A program made the translations under genes and the position numbers. Positions 1 to 28,964 of a DNA stretch of 64,000 nt are shown here, one piece after another (the first letter of the stretch is position 1; each line of letters starts with the position of its first letter). The stretch is from Acridotheres tristis (Eukaryota > Chordata > Aves > Passeriformes > Sturnidae), in contig CM072896.1 of the NCBI GenBank assembly GCA_037013685.1, positions 10,977,444 to 11,041,443 of the forward strand, given 5' to 3'. Below the pieces are notes generated by a model. The model was not told where the DNA came from. It saw only the letters and a list, made by a program, of their open reading frames with translations, and did not search any database.

Positions 1-79
1 GATTTCCCTACCTGACTATTCGGTAAAATCTAGTACTAGACTTAACTGTAAATTAACTTTTGTTTGTTTTTCTTTTTAG

Positions 80-275
80 GATAAAAATGACTTGAGGAGG
101 GCTGAATACATGCTCCAACAGGCAGATAAATTGGGCTGCAGACAGTTTGTAACTCCAGCTGATGTTGTTGCAGGCAACCCTAAGCTCAATTTGGCTTTTG
201 TTGCAAATCTCTTTAACACATATCCAGCCCTGCACAAGCCTGACAATTCATCTTATGATCTCAATTTATTAGAAG
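80..275 (+). CDS. PLS1: PLS1 exon: end of CH2 domain
   Basis: A T-rich tract ending in AG at 78-79 opens the exon, and GT at 276 closes it. It reads [19 protein letters not shown] and continues to NLLEG, the end of the second calponin-homology domain and the linker. The first codon is complete and the exon ends in phase 1 (the G of a Gly codon). Confidence 0.95.
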
Positions 276-3200
276 GTATTCAACTTTCTAACCATACAGA
301 AGATAAGAATATTAGTGATTTCTCTTTCTAGGTTGTGATATAGGATCCCTGTGTGCTGTTTTTACTTACTAGCAGCCAGTATAAGCCTTAGTAGAAAACC
401 CCAGTAGTGTATATATTGTTCATTTGTGTTAGCCTGACCAAATGGTTATTCCTGAATAACCTTCTGTCATTCATTTGCAGGAGCAAAAACTGTCCTCCTA
501 CTTTCCTTTCAATTTCCCGTGCTTCTTTCCATGCTATTTATATTTTAGCTGATGTACAAATTCTAGCTTTTCTTTGCAGTGCTATACTATGCAACTGTAA
601 TAGTATTTAAAAGCATTTTTCACATAGTGCATTTATATATGTCTGTGTATTAGTTTGTTGGCTTTTAAAGTAGGAAACATTAAAAAAAAAAAAAAAAGGC
701 TTCTGTATCAGCAGCCTGTATTAATCTATTGCATCAACAGCCCGTATAGATGCTATTGTATCAGGGAATTTGGCCTTCAACTGCACAGTTCAGATCTCTA
801 ATGCCAGAGATAAAGGGATAATTGGTAACAATCTTTGGCTGTTGCCCTTGCTGTGGACTAGCTAATCTAGGATAATGGAATGGCTCCTGCCAGTGTATTT
901 CACAGTTGTTCACTGATCTCAAAGGAATGTGAGAATCAGGGGTGCTGCACTCGGGAGAATCATCAGCAATGTTCACATAGTCCTCTGCACTGCCTTCTCG
1001 TGCCTTCCTCTTACTGTTCCTATCAGATTTCCTTTCCATCTAGGTGAGTCCGTCTTCCTTTGCCTGTTTTCTCATAATTTGTCTGTGCTGCTGCATCCCT
1101 GTGTCACAAATCTTGTACCCCTCAGAGCATTCCTGTTTCAGGCTTCTTGCTCTTCTAGCTTCAGCTGGGTGCCAGCTGTGATATGATAGAGCACAGGACA
1201 TTGTCTTCCCTTGCCAGCTGGGATATCCCCAGTCACTGCAGTCCCTGCTGGCCAGGACAAATGACTGAAGGAAAGGTCTGCTCTTCCTCTGCTTCAGTTT
1301 TGTTAGAAATGTCAGCTCTTGGAAATGCATACAGGAGTTGTGTGGAGGTGGAATACGTTCAGTTCAGCTCCTCTGCTTTGAAGATAAAATTGCTGGTGTG
1401 ATTTGAAATACTGAAAACTTGGTTAAATTTGGAAGAGTTTTCAATGGCATGGAAAAACCAGTTGAATTAGTTTCTGGACTTTCCTGAAACATTTAGATGA
1501 GATCAAAGTATCAGCCAAACCAGTTTAAAAAGTTACAATCAGCTGAATGCTAGACTATGATTTTGTAGTTATAAATACCGGCCAAATTTAACTTACTATT
1601 TACAATATATATTTTAGAGATGGATTATCATGGCAATCTTATCTGTTCAAAGAAAAGTAGATGACTCCTTTTTGCCCTCAAATAACTCCCATGGTGTCAA
1701 GTAGATCTAAACCATAAAATAGTTATTTCACCCCAAAGACAATGTTGTTAATGGGTTTTTTTTCCTGTTAATGTATTATTTGTTTTCCATTAAGTCCTGT
1801 GTTTATACTGATGTTTTCTCAAGGTAGTGATTTAAAATATGACATTGACTTCTTTATAGTTTCATGATAGATTGTCTGTTGAAATCTGACTCATAATTTA
1901 TAATGCTTTCCTGTTTTGCTTCATGAAATGCAGATTTGACCCCTCCTAATGTAGGTACTGTATTTAGTACTTTTCTGTACTCCATAAAAGTGTTTATTCT
2001 GCAATTTTTCGTTCTTTTTTTCCCTATTGTTTATTCATCTCTGTCCTTCTCTGGTTGATTTTTTTTGCATTGTTCTTACATTTTTCTATTGTTTTAATAT
2101 GCCATCATAAGTAAAAGAAAAGGAAAAACACCCCACAGCATATAAAATGAGGGCAAGAGTTACAGTAAGTCAAATGCCATACAGGTATCTTGGGGGGGTT
2201 TAGCAAGTAAAGGCTTTCCATGTACCAAGATGTTAAGCTGTAGGCATGTGTGGGTGAGCAGAGCTTCCTGAAAGTCTTCATTTTCCTGCATAAATTCCAT
2301 ATTTTCAGGGACTGTCCCACCTGATCAGTATGGTGTGGCTGTCCTCTTCAGTTTAAGACAGTTAATGCTGTGCATAAACTGACATCTGCCCTGGTAATAC
2401 ATCTGGTAATGTGCACTGAAATATGGAGAGCATATCTCTCAGGAATGCTGACCTAGCAAAATGAGCATTTGATATTGCATGGGGGTGGAGAGGGCAGTCC
2501 TGAGCTCACTTACTGCATCACCTTTGCCTGTTGCTGCTGATCCAAGGAGCCTCTGGCTTGTGGGCAAAGCAGCAGTTTGGAGTCAAAATAATGCAGAAAG
2601 CTGAGTTCTTGTGGGGAGGAAGAGGAGGGACTCATGTCCACCCACTTTTCCTGCCGTGTAGATGTCCTGTGCTGTCGCTTAGATTACTGGCAGCCTTCAT
2701 GGCTGTCACCACGAGAGGGTTAAGTACTCCCACTGAGGCTGGCTGAACTTCGGGTGCAACTGTATTTTGAGCTCAGTTGTGTTCCAGAGATAATCTTAGA
2801 TATATTTGGAGCTCTTTGGATTCTTGATCCCTTCCCTATGGCTACTCTCCACTCAGTTCCACAGTGTAACGATCTCAAGAAAGAGATGGCAATAAATATA
2901 AAGGATACTACCAAATTTGCTCCTCTCTCTTTTGTGTAGCTCTGCCCCCTTTCTGCAGTTTTCCAATGATTTTGGCTATCTGCTGCACCACTCAGCAGAA
3001 GATATGCTCCTGATAGGATCACAAGGTATATTTTGAATAAAAGAATAGAGAGAAAAAATTGGTCAGTTCTCAGCCATCTGGAAAACTTATTAACACTCAT
3101 GTATTGCATGATAAAGGGATTTATTTAGAGTGGCATATTAAATATAGTATGCTGGGTTTAGTTCCTGGACTCCCACTTTCCAAAAGGGTCCTGCCCAGCT

Positions 3201-6200
3201 TGCATGCTCTTGCTCCTGCTTGGCTACTTTGGATTCTCCTGACAATGTTAAGCAAGCATTTTAAAATCCTCAGTCTGAGTGCAGTTGTTGAGTATCTGGT
3301 TTTGTGGCTATGCTGTTTAGTAAGAATTCACTAAATAATATTGGTACTGTCTTTGTAATGGACAAGTGTTCCTAAGAGCATTTTGCTGTCAGTATTTTAG
3401 GTACTGCAAATCAACTCAAAGCTCAGTAACCATAAAATCGTTTTAAAAAAAGCACAAGGCACTTTCTTCAAAACACTGTAATCTCAAAGATACTCTTTAT
3501 AAACTTAAATTATAAATAATTCTTGAGTTTTAAATAGAAAAACTGATATTTTTAATTACTGTCACAAAGTGTGATTCTTCTTTTAAATTTTAATATGGCA
3601 GGAAAGCTCTCTGATGACCTGGCAGAATAGTATTTTTCTTTGTTTCTTCTCTTTCATCAGTGGCTCTTTGGTTATTTTTACAAGTAAATATTTGAAACAA
3701 ACACTAATTTGAATTGCATAAGAAAAAAATCATAATTTAGAAAATGTATCAGTAAGATGATTATCAACTATTTAATGATAATTGGAAAGGAAAGAATCTG
3801 GTAAGGTGGCTGAAACTTTTAAAGTAAAACTTATTCTGTTAGCAAATGTAAACTACAGCTGAAATTTCTGAAGTCCTGAGCTTTTTATATAAAAGGGTAA
3901 GAGACTTGGATTAAAATGGTAACATCTATCAAAAAATCAATGTTATGACATAGGTCTAGGCATGGAAAAATAATGTTAAACAGATTTTCTTTCTAGTCTC
4001 ATGATTAGATATTTACACAGTAGCTTCATTTTACAAAAACATTCATTATTCTGTAGTCAGTCTAGAACTGCAGTACTAAATGAGACAGTTTTCATGCTAT
4101 ATAAACCTCATCAGACAAATGTGGTATTGTTACCCTCCAAGGAGCAAACGAAAACAGCAAAGAAAAATCTTGCTTAGATATTTGTGCTTCAGTCTGGAGA
4201 AATCTGCTCCTTCATTGTTTGGAGAGGTTTTCTCCCTCCTCAGTGTCATGCCTGTTTTCTTAACTGTGGACTGTCAACCCAGGGGAGCAAAGTGATGAGG
4301 TTATTCCAAGCTCACATATTCAGGCTAAATATTTTCTCAAATGCTCCTCTTTGATGCAAGAGTAAACAGCTTATGCAGCACTGATTCACATTAGATGGCC
4401 ACAGTGACATTGTTAAAATTTAGGTAGTGTTGTATGTAGAAAAATTAATGAGTTATTGAAAGCTGTAACTTTATAAAGAGAGAGAGCTAGGTTAGGACTC
4501 ATGATTGCAATAACAAAAGCAATCTAAGTCAGGAAAGTGAAGGTTGGGATTTACTTCCTAATGAATTTTCTGCAGTTCTTGTAAGTAGAATTGCTGGTTA
4601 AAATTGTGAGGATAACTGCCCCCCGCGGCAGTATAAATAGCTTCACAAATTTAACCAATACAACACTGCCTTTCCATGTTTTCAGTGCAAAGAACTAAAA
4701 AAAAAGAAATCTGTTTCTTCGAGGAGCCCCTTTGCAAATTAATGGTGTCAACTTCTGAGAGGGGAGAGTGGAGTTGTAGTGCCTCCTGTGTTAGTACTGA
4801 CTTTTATTAAAAAGATGTCATTTCAAACAGACCTAATGGTTGAATGCAGTTTCCACTCATTGTAGTTTCAGGAAATTATTATAAATTATCTCCATGATAT
4901 ATTAATTATGTGAAATATAATAAAATTTATTTCTGTATTTTATCAAATTGTATTTATTCAGATAAATGTAGTCTAATAGTACTATTCCCTGTAGTGCCCC
5001 TGTCCTGTACCGAGAACTGAGGGAATCTGAATTGGATAGAATTGCATTGTAGTATAGACTACTGTTTGGGAAATTACAAACTCATTTTGGGGTGGGAGGG
5101 AGGTGGGATATGAGAGGCAGGAGAAGCATTTAAACATTGCTTAATGAAGTATTTACTCCAATAACTTATATAGAATTATATTTGTCACCATAGGAGAAAG
5201 TAAGGAAGAAAGAACTTTCAGAAACTGGATGAATTCACTGGGTGTAAGCCCATATGTTAATCATTTATACAGGTAAGATTTTTTTTTTTAAAGAATGATT
5301 TGAATTCCCTTGGGTGACAGGAGAAGAAAGAAGGAAAGAAGAGGGGAAGCTGTATTTCTACTAGAATAATGATTTCCAGGTTTCCACTTCAAAACTGGTC
5401 TGTAGGACCACATTAAGCAGTATCTGACTTGAATATTCTAGTCATAATCTAGATAAACTAGAAAACCTAAGGAAGTTTAAATCTTCCTCTCTCTCTCAGT
5501 TGTATGTTTGAATTACATCTTTTAAAAAGTTGAGATAACTGTGTTTTATGATGCATAATTTTTATTTTTTCAGTAGACTGTAAGAAGCTCTGCAGCATAG
5601 TATTTCCTCAGATGAAGGGCTTTATCAAAAAGCTTTTTAGATGCTTCTGGTCACTTTCAAATTATGCTAGAAGCTGATTCAAATCTGTCAATAAAAGATG
5701 AGATTGAGGGAGCAAATGAGAACACCTGCTTGTATGTATCATTCCTAATTGGTTTCATTATTTCTGTTTTCTGAACTCTGTAAAGTGATCTGTAGGTAGC
5801 TGAACGTGGAGAATTTAATTATGAAGTAGCTGATGAGGATTATCAGTAATGCAACATATAATGGGAAAATAATAGTTTTCCTACTATTCTTCCTTTGCAA
5901 GATAAGTTTGTTGGTTTTGATTATTCCTTAGCAAAATACGTCTGTAGGCATCTGCAGATAAAGCATGAGTATTTAACATTTGGGAAAGTCCTCAGAGAAC
6001 TAAAATTACATCAATAAATTAGAACTCTTTTTAGCAGCTGTTTTGTCTATGCCTGCCCTATGAAAGTAATTACTTTATTGAAGCTAGTGGCTGAGCTTGC
6101 TTCACTAAGATTTGTGAAAATAATGAAATTAAATGCAGAGTTTAGTGTATATAATTGCAGGAATCAAGCAATAGAATATAGGCCTGTTTCTTTACAGAAC

Positions 6201-9200
6201 GGCACCAGTTTTTATTTAAACTGGAATTTTCCAGCAACTTAATTATACTGTGACAAGTCTCAAGTACTTACTTTCATTGTCAATCTGTGCTTTTGTGCTT
6301 AAAACCATTGTTTTGCTCTGGTTTAGTGACCTCTCTGATGCTTTAATCATCTTCCAACTGTATGACATGACGCGTGTCCCGGTTGACTGGAGCCACGTGA
6401 ACAAACCTCCGTACTCGTTACTGGGTGGCAACATGAAAAAGGTGGGTGGATGCTCTGGGAGGCAGCCCATCTTCACGGCCTCCCTTGTGCTAATGGCAGT
6501 CTGTGTTGTCGAGATTTCTGTGCTACTGAGACAGTCCTGGGGAAAAATAAAAAAGGAAAATCTGTTTTTCAGATATTATCCCAAAGAACAAATAGCAGAT
6601 ATAGCACTTATCACCTTAGTTTCTAAATGTGGACACCTTTTTGCAATATTTAATTTATGGCCGATTTGGATCTCTAAGTGAAAGCTTCAGGCCTGACATG
6701 GCTGTTGCTGCTGGATGTTCCTACACTGAGACATTTCTTCCCAGAGCACTTTTATATGCTGCCCAGAGGATCTGGGCAAGACTTGCAGAATCCAAGCTTT
6801 CACTTAGTTTTGTGATTGTTGTGAAGCCTGAAATGTAGAGGATTAAAATTACTGCCTGTTTAAGAAGAACACATTTCAATATCTCTCAAAGTATTGTTTT
6901 GATATAAATATATTTTATTCACTGCCTTAGTGGAAACTTGGTTTCCTCAAATATGGGAAAAAATTATCATTGGAATCTTGCATAATTGCATTTGTAGTAA
7001 AAATTGTGTTATTTTAATCACGGTGTAGGTAGACTGGAAACCTTTTCTAGCTTCAGATCACACTGTAGGTAACAGTAAGTCAAAATAATTTAAAATACAC
7101 AGATTATAGGTCTGTATTGCAGAAATAGTAAGGTGTTTTCATTATTTGCACACAAAATTTATTTTCAGATTGAAAACTGCAATTATGCAGTAGAACTTGG
7201 GAAGACAAAAGCCAAATTCTCACTGGTTGGTATTGCTGGACATGATCTAAATGAGGGTAATCCAACTCTGACTTTGGCTTTGGTATGGCAGCTGATGAGA
7301 AGGTAAGTTAGGAGCAGTGTGTGATAGATGTGTGTACATGTGTCTGTGCATGTGTGTCTGTAAATCAAGGCAAATTAAGGGGAGTGTTCAGGTCACCCAA
7401 TTGGTATTGTAGAGAGCAATTTCTAAATATCCCTGTTCTCAAAGATAAAATTGTATATGTGTTGTGTAATTTTAGATACTCTGCAGTGATTGAAACCACA
7501 AATTATAGTGACAATTAAAACCTTATAAACTAGAAACTGTGACTAAAATTATAAATCCTGCAACAATTAAAAAGAGCTCAACTCATGTTGATTCCATGTA
7601 TCTTTCTAAGTAGAGAATAATTTAATTATTTGTAAAACTCAAAGGGTACCTTACGAAGAGGAGTACTTGGCATTGTTACTGTGATGAAGTAATATTTTAC
7701 CTTTGCTTATAGCTTTGGATGTTGAGTTCTACCACTTATTTTAACTTGGGTTCTTGTTCTCTTCATTGAAGGTATACTTTGAATGTATTATCCGACCTAG
7801 GAGAGGGTGAAAAAGTAAATGATGAAATTATTATTAAGTGGGTGAATCAGACACTTGCAAAAGCAAATAAGAAAACTTCAATTACAAGTTTCAAGGTAAT
7901 AAATTTTATTTACTTTTCTTTCCACATATAATAAGACCTGGGATTTTTAACCTGATCTGTTAACAATTTGGTTTTAACAGCAGCTCTCCCATCAGCTAGC
8001 AAAATTGTTTATGGAAATATTTCTGATAGTCTTTGAATCTTCAAAAGTATTTTACAAATCTATAATAAAATAAAAGAAATTATAGTAGCTGCAGTAAGAT
8101 ACTAAACACAAAGCCCAACCACAAAGAAAAGAAAGAGAAATTTAGACTTTCAAAGGGGCTTCTGTCTGAAGTTACCACTGTTTGGGCTTGGCATGTCGTA
8201 TATTTTCCAAGTTTTCGGATATTGGCACTCTCATGCTTGTACAAGATGTACAGTAAAAACGATTTTGAAAAGCGGGGGCAGATGAGCCCTTCTAGGAGCT
8301 GTTTGAAAAGATGTTCTCACGTGTGACAGAGCCGGGACAGGGAGCCCGCGGTGACCAGCGACACCTTGTGTCGTGCTTGGCACTGCTGATGTGCAGCATC
8401 ACAGGAAAAACAGGAGCTGTTCCCATTCAGCAAATAAGAGCACACTGATAGAGGAAGCTTCCCTTCCACAGAAGTATTCAAAACAAAAGAAGCCATGTGT
8501 ATGGCAGGTGTGTTATTCTGTGTGAATCGCTTGCTCTAGAAATGGCCGATTAATAAATGCACACAAATGTAACATTCTTGATCAGGTTTATTTTATAGCC
8601 TGAAGCAGTTATGTCTGTGGTTCAAAACAGGAGAACCTAACAAGTTAAGTATTTGAGAGTTCACTATGTTATGTACTTTAATTAGGCAAGCGTTATTAAT
8701 CAAAAAATTGAGTGAAAATATTTCATTTTCACTCTTGAAGGTAACTCAGGCCTCTTCATTTTCTTATGAGATGTTGTCGCTTCTCTTATTTCTACGTAAA
8801 TTGTTATAATGGAAGCATTAAATAAGTTAAAAGTAAGACAAGAATCTGTCCTAATATCTTGCCTTTGGTATGCCTGTGTTTTTGGGGGGATATTGATTGC
8901 GTTTTTAAGGTCATTCAAAATGCGTTTTTAAGATAATTCAACTGACGGTTCACCAATACAGATAAGGAGGTACTGATGTAAAGTATTCATTTTCTTACTA
9001 CTTATTTTTTTACAACATTCACATAAATATTGCCTTTGACTGTTTGGGTTTGGGGATTACTATGGCAAGCAGGCCATAAACAATGCAGAAGTACCTTATA
9101 TTTCACTGTGGACTATGAAAGCCAAGTTCTATTGTATTGCCATTAGTTCAAACAGTGAAAATGATAAAGCTGTGTCTTATGGTCTTGGGGATATACTCCA

Positions 9201-10674
9201 TGCATTTAATGCCTTGAAGCAGAACTACATTAATATTTTTAGACATATAATCAATATGATGGCTCTGTGGGATTTCCCTGAACTGGCAGGCACAGTTGTG
9301 ACCTGGTGACAAAGGCAGCTGTGCCCTGTGGCTCGTGCTCAGCCACTGCAGGGCCTGAGCCAGCCTCACTGGCACTGGCTGTGCTTGCTTTGGCATCAGC
9401 AGCTCCTTCTGTGCCCAGACAGTTGGGATGGAAGGACTGCAGCAACAGGACTTGCTCTTTTAAGAATCTCTGTGTATTAAATATGTAAGACAGATTGCTC
9501 ACACTAGCTCAGAATGCCATCTGAGTCCAAAACTTATAAAAAGAGTGAGCCACAAACTATTGGAGAAAATAGGTCCATGGCAAGGAAACAAGGAAAATAT
9601 ATGTATGGGGGCCCGTAAGGATCTTTTTGTTGTCTTGAGAATCTGGTCCTTGAACTTCTATCAAAATTCCTTTCTCTTTCTTTGGGCTTAAGGAGGGAAG
9701 TTTGATGGAATAATTTAAACCATTTGTGCAATAATGATACCAGCACAATGAACTTTATAATACTGATTGCAGAAAAGAACATTACAATTCATAAAGGGTG
9801 AGGAAAACTTTCATACTATGAAGTAAGAAAACAGGCTTCTGTCTTTCAGTATGCATGGAAGATGTGCTGTAGGGTTTTTTGCATTTTGAAGATGGAGTAA
9901 TCAAAGCAGATTCCTTAAACTAATCTTGTGAGTCTTTTTCTTTTAGGACAAATCAATTAGCACTAGCTTACCTGTCCTAGATTTGATAGATGCCATTGCA
10001 CCAAAAGCAGTTCGTCCAGAAATGGTCAAGAGAGAAGACCTTTCTTATCAAGACAAATTGAATAATGCCAAGTAAGTTTTAAATGAATGCTTCATACATT
10101 CCCGAAATGCAGGAAATGTAGGAATTCATGGTGTAATGCATGATTTACTGATTTGTTAAGAGAAAGATAATACTAATATTCATTGATTTTTGAATAGAAT
10201 ATTAATTCTAATATTACTTATTTTTTTAGTGTATCTATGAACTCAAATTCACAGGTGATATGACCTACCACCACTGCACTGTAATTGGTTTCTTAATAGT
10301 CTGCCATACCTCATACTGTTTTTGACCAAAATAAATGCTTTGATAACCAGTAGCAAAACATCTGCCAATACAATTGCCAGTACATGCTTTCTTTACAGTA
10401 ATGTCCACTTTCTAATAGAACCTAAGTACTGTTAAACCAGCATATCCTGCTATTGAAATCTGGTTTTGTTGTTGTGAATTTTGACATATTAGTAGATGCC
10501 AGAAAAATAATAGTATTTGTTTTCTCTTGTTTTCCGAGGTATGCCATTTCAGTTGCTCGAAAAATCGGTGCTCGTATTTATGCTCTCGCAGATGATCTGG
10601 TCGAAGTGAAGCCAAAAATGGTGATGACAGTGTTTGCATGTTTGATGGGAAGAGGACTGAACAGAATAAAATAA
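80..10674 (+). CDS. PLS1: PLS1, plastin-1 (fimbrin), C-terminal half in seven exons
   Basis: Plastins are cytoplasmic actin-bundling proteins; plastin-1 works mainly in microvilli and stereocilia. Seven exons join in phase (196, 79, 115, 134, 124, 125 and 136 nt) into 302 codons plus stop. Human plastin-1 has about 629 residues, so roughly the N-terminal half (EF hands, CH1, most of CH2) lies left of the window. What remains is the end of CH2 ([13 protein letters not shown]), CH3 ([13 protein letters not shown]) and CH4 ([11 protein letters not shown] to the C-terminus). The paralogues PLS3 and LCP1 are less likely because the stretch [13 protein letters not shown] and the C-terminus GLNRIK fit plastin-1, and TRPC1 and PCOLCE2 follow. 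All introns are GT-AG. Six introns lie inside the window, the longest 276-5193. Identity is confident; residue numbers by analogy with human are approximate. Confidence 0.95.
276..5193 (+). other. PLS1: PLS1 intron, 4.9 kb
   Basis: AT-rich sequence with no exon that I can support. It holds an A15 run at about 684-698, an open antisense stretch at 761-1330 of unknown origin, and a G-quadruplex-type motif at 5089-5107 close to the downstream acceptor. Confidence 0.85.
5194..5272 (+). CDS. PLS1: PLS1 exon: start of CH3
   Basis: A 79-nt exon between AG at 5192-5193 and GTAAGA at 5273. It reads [20 protein letters not shown] and on to the shared Ser codon, the first helix of the third CH domain. 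It is too short for long-ORF detection and was placed by phase and family similarity. Confidence 0.93.
6327..6441 (+). CDS. PLS1: PLS1 exon: CH3 middle
   Basis: Acceptor TTTAG at 6322-6326, donor GTGGGT at 6442. It encodes [20 protein letters not shown] and on to LLGGNMKK. It ends at a codon boundary. DALIIFQLY and the NKPPY motif are typical of plastin CH3. Confidence 0.95.
7169..7302 (+). CDS. PLS1: PLS1 exon: CH3 end
   Basis: Acceptor TTTTCAG at 7162-7168, donor GTAAGT at 7303. It reads [20 protein letters not shown] and on to [29 protein letters not shown] is the conserved end of CH3. Confidence 0.95.
7772..7895 (+). CDS. PLS1: PLS1 exon: CH3-CH4 linker and start of CH4
   Basis: Acceptor AG at 7770-7771, donor GTAATA at 7896. 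It reads [20 protein letters not shown] and on to KKTSITSFK. It begins with the split Arg codon and ends at a codon boundary. Confidence 0.94.
7896..9946 (+). other. PLS1: PLS1 intron, 2.05 kb
   Basis: Mostly AT-rich, without a recognisable gene. Two patches stand out in base composition: about 8270-8420 is locally rich in CpG, and about 9285-9480 is GC-rich with few CpG. Neither shows a supported exon or a repeat family that I can name. Confidence 0.7.
9947..10071 (+). CDS. PLS1: PLS1 exon: CH4 middle
   Basis: Acceptor CTTTTAG ending at 9946, donor GTAAGT at 10072. It encodes [20 protein letters not shown] and on to DKLNNAK, the central part of the fourth CH domain. Confidence 0.95.
10539..10674 (+). 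CDS. PLS1: PLS1 last coding exon with stop
   Basis: Acceptor CCGAG at 10534-10538. It completes the split Lys codon, then reads [20 protein letters not shown] and on to the end GRGLNRIK, with TAA at 10672-10674. Plastins usually have Pro in the YALPDDL motif; here the codon is GCA (Ala). Confidence 0.95.
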
Positions 10675-11407
10675 TGCAGACATGTAATCTAACTTTCTGC
10701 CATGTTAAGCACAATGAATGCCTCGCAGTTTACAGTTCTGAAACTCAATATGAGAAAAATTGTATACACAAATATACTCATCAGTTATCTTTTAATAATG
10801 TGGTTATATTAGTTGATTTTCTTCAGTTTCAGAACACATGAATTATTTATAGCTAATAACGTTTTCAGAACATGTTCATTAACAAATTAACATTATAGAT
10901 TTGTATTGCTTCGAAAAACCCATATGAATCAAGTTTCATTTGTATTAGTTTCCATAGCACTGTAAGATCCTGCATTGTTTTGCATATGTTGTTTCACGAC
11001 CAGTTATGAAACACTGTTTGATTTTTGTGGGTGTTACTTACATGTAGTCATACAAGCCTCAAGGTGCATTCCAATCCTGCTAGATTGGACTCCAAACTGC
11101 ACAGAAATTATCATCCTTGCCTTATTCTTGGAGAGCTTAACTCTTGCTGGAGCCAATGAGAGTCTTGTCATTGACTTGAGAGCAAGTAAAGGCCTGTGAT
11201 AATGTCTGGTAGCTAATGAATATTGATTAAACTTTTTTGTGGGAATCATCTTTAAATATATGTAGTAGTTTTGTATGAACAAACCAGCAATAGAAAGCAG
11301 AAATGTCCTATCATTATTAGGTCTGCATATATGCTGTTTCGCAGTTGGACTAAAAGCTGTTGGTTGAGTTTTTTTAACCTTTTCATAAAATATTGTATTA
11401 AGAAAAC

Positions 11408-11413
11408 AATAAA
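11408..11413 (+). terminator. PLS1: Candidate PLS1 poly(A) signal (proximal)
   Basis: AATAAA about 730 nt after the stop, with a GT-rich stretch near 11488-11520 that could act as a downstream element, although it is rather distant. Confidence 0.45.
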
Positions 11414-11644
11414 GAACTGGCTAGTCCACTATGAAATTTCTCATTACTGTACTGCATTTCCTTATCTATCATTCCTTTGATTTTTCTGAAGTGTGTATTA
11501 TGCGTGCAGAGGTTTTGTCTAGAAAGACTGGTGCATTGTCTGAATGAGAGGAAATCTGTATTTTTTCTTAGTAATTTTAAAGTAACTATTTGTACTCCTT
11601 TTTCATCAGCTGTAAATTTTCACTTATGCTGGAGCTGGACTTTT

Positions 11645-11650
11645 AATAAA
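11645..11650 (+). terminator. PLS1: Candidate PLS1 poly(A) signal (distal)
   Basis: AATAAA followed within about 55 nt by a T-rich tract (11703-11713). It is the last good hexamer before the TRPC1 promoter region. Confidence 0.5.
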
Positions 11651-12134
11651 GTTGTTAACAAAAGCCAACCACTAAGAAAATTAAATCAAAATTAAAGAGA
11701 TGATTTTTTTTAAGTAGTAAGCTTCTACTTTCTCTCAGGTCCTGAAGCCAGTCCTAAGTGTGGCAGAACCTGAGAATCCTGATGAGTGAGCAGCTGGACT
11801 AAGTTTTATATCCTCACTATCTTGCACACAATATAGCAACAGTAAAGGATGCATCCTTCCAGTTTCCATTATATAATGGGATAACGGGGACTGGAGGGAA
11901 GTAAGTGCTTGGATTTGAATCCATTTGCCTCTGTCTATTACTGGTTTGCAGTGCTAGGACAAGACTCGATTTACTTGGTTTCTATTCCCAGGCCAAGATG
12001 ATGACAGAGTTTGAGACGGACTGAGTTTTCTCCAGAACTCGAATTCTAAGTCCTCATTCAGAAGAGGCTAAATGGTGGCTTACTTAGTATCTAAACTGTA
12101 AAAATAAATGATCTCTTATTAAATTATATAATAG

Positions 12135-28964
<16,830 letters not shown>

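Larger units (their letters stand above)
10675..11665 (+). other. PLS1: PLS1 3' untranslated region (approximate end)
   Basis: Noncoding sequence after the stop codon. The end is inferred from two AATAAA hexamers, at 11408-11413 and 11645-11650. Which one is used cannot be told from sequence alone. The remaining 1 kb up to the TRPC1 CpG island holds nothing recognisable. Confidence 0.55.

Noticed and set aside
9285..9480. GC-rich patch with open frames on both strands in a PLS1 intron
   Set aside because: No splice sites in phase with the gene and no recognisable domain; probably an old insertion.
80..10674. PLS3 or LCP1 instead of PLS1
   Set aside because: The CH3/CH4 sequence and GLNRIK end fit plastin-1, and TRPC1 and PCOLCE2 follow as at the PLS1 locus.
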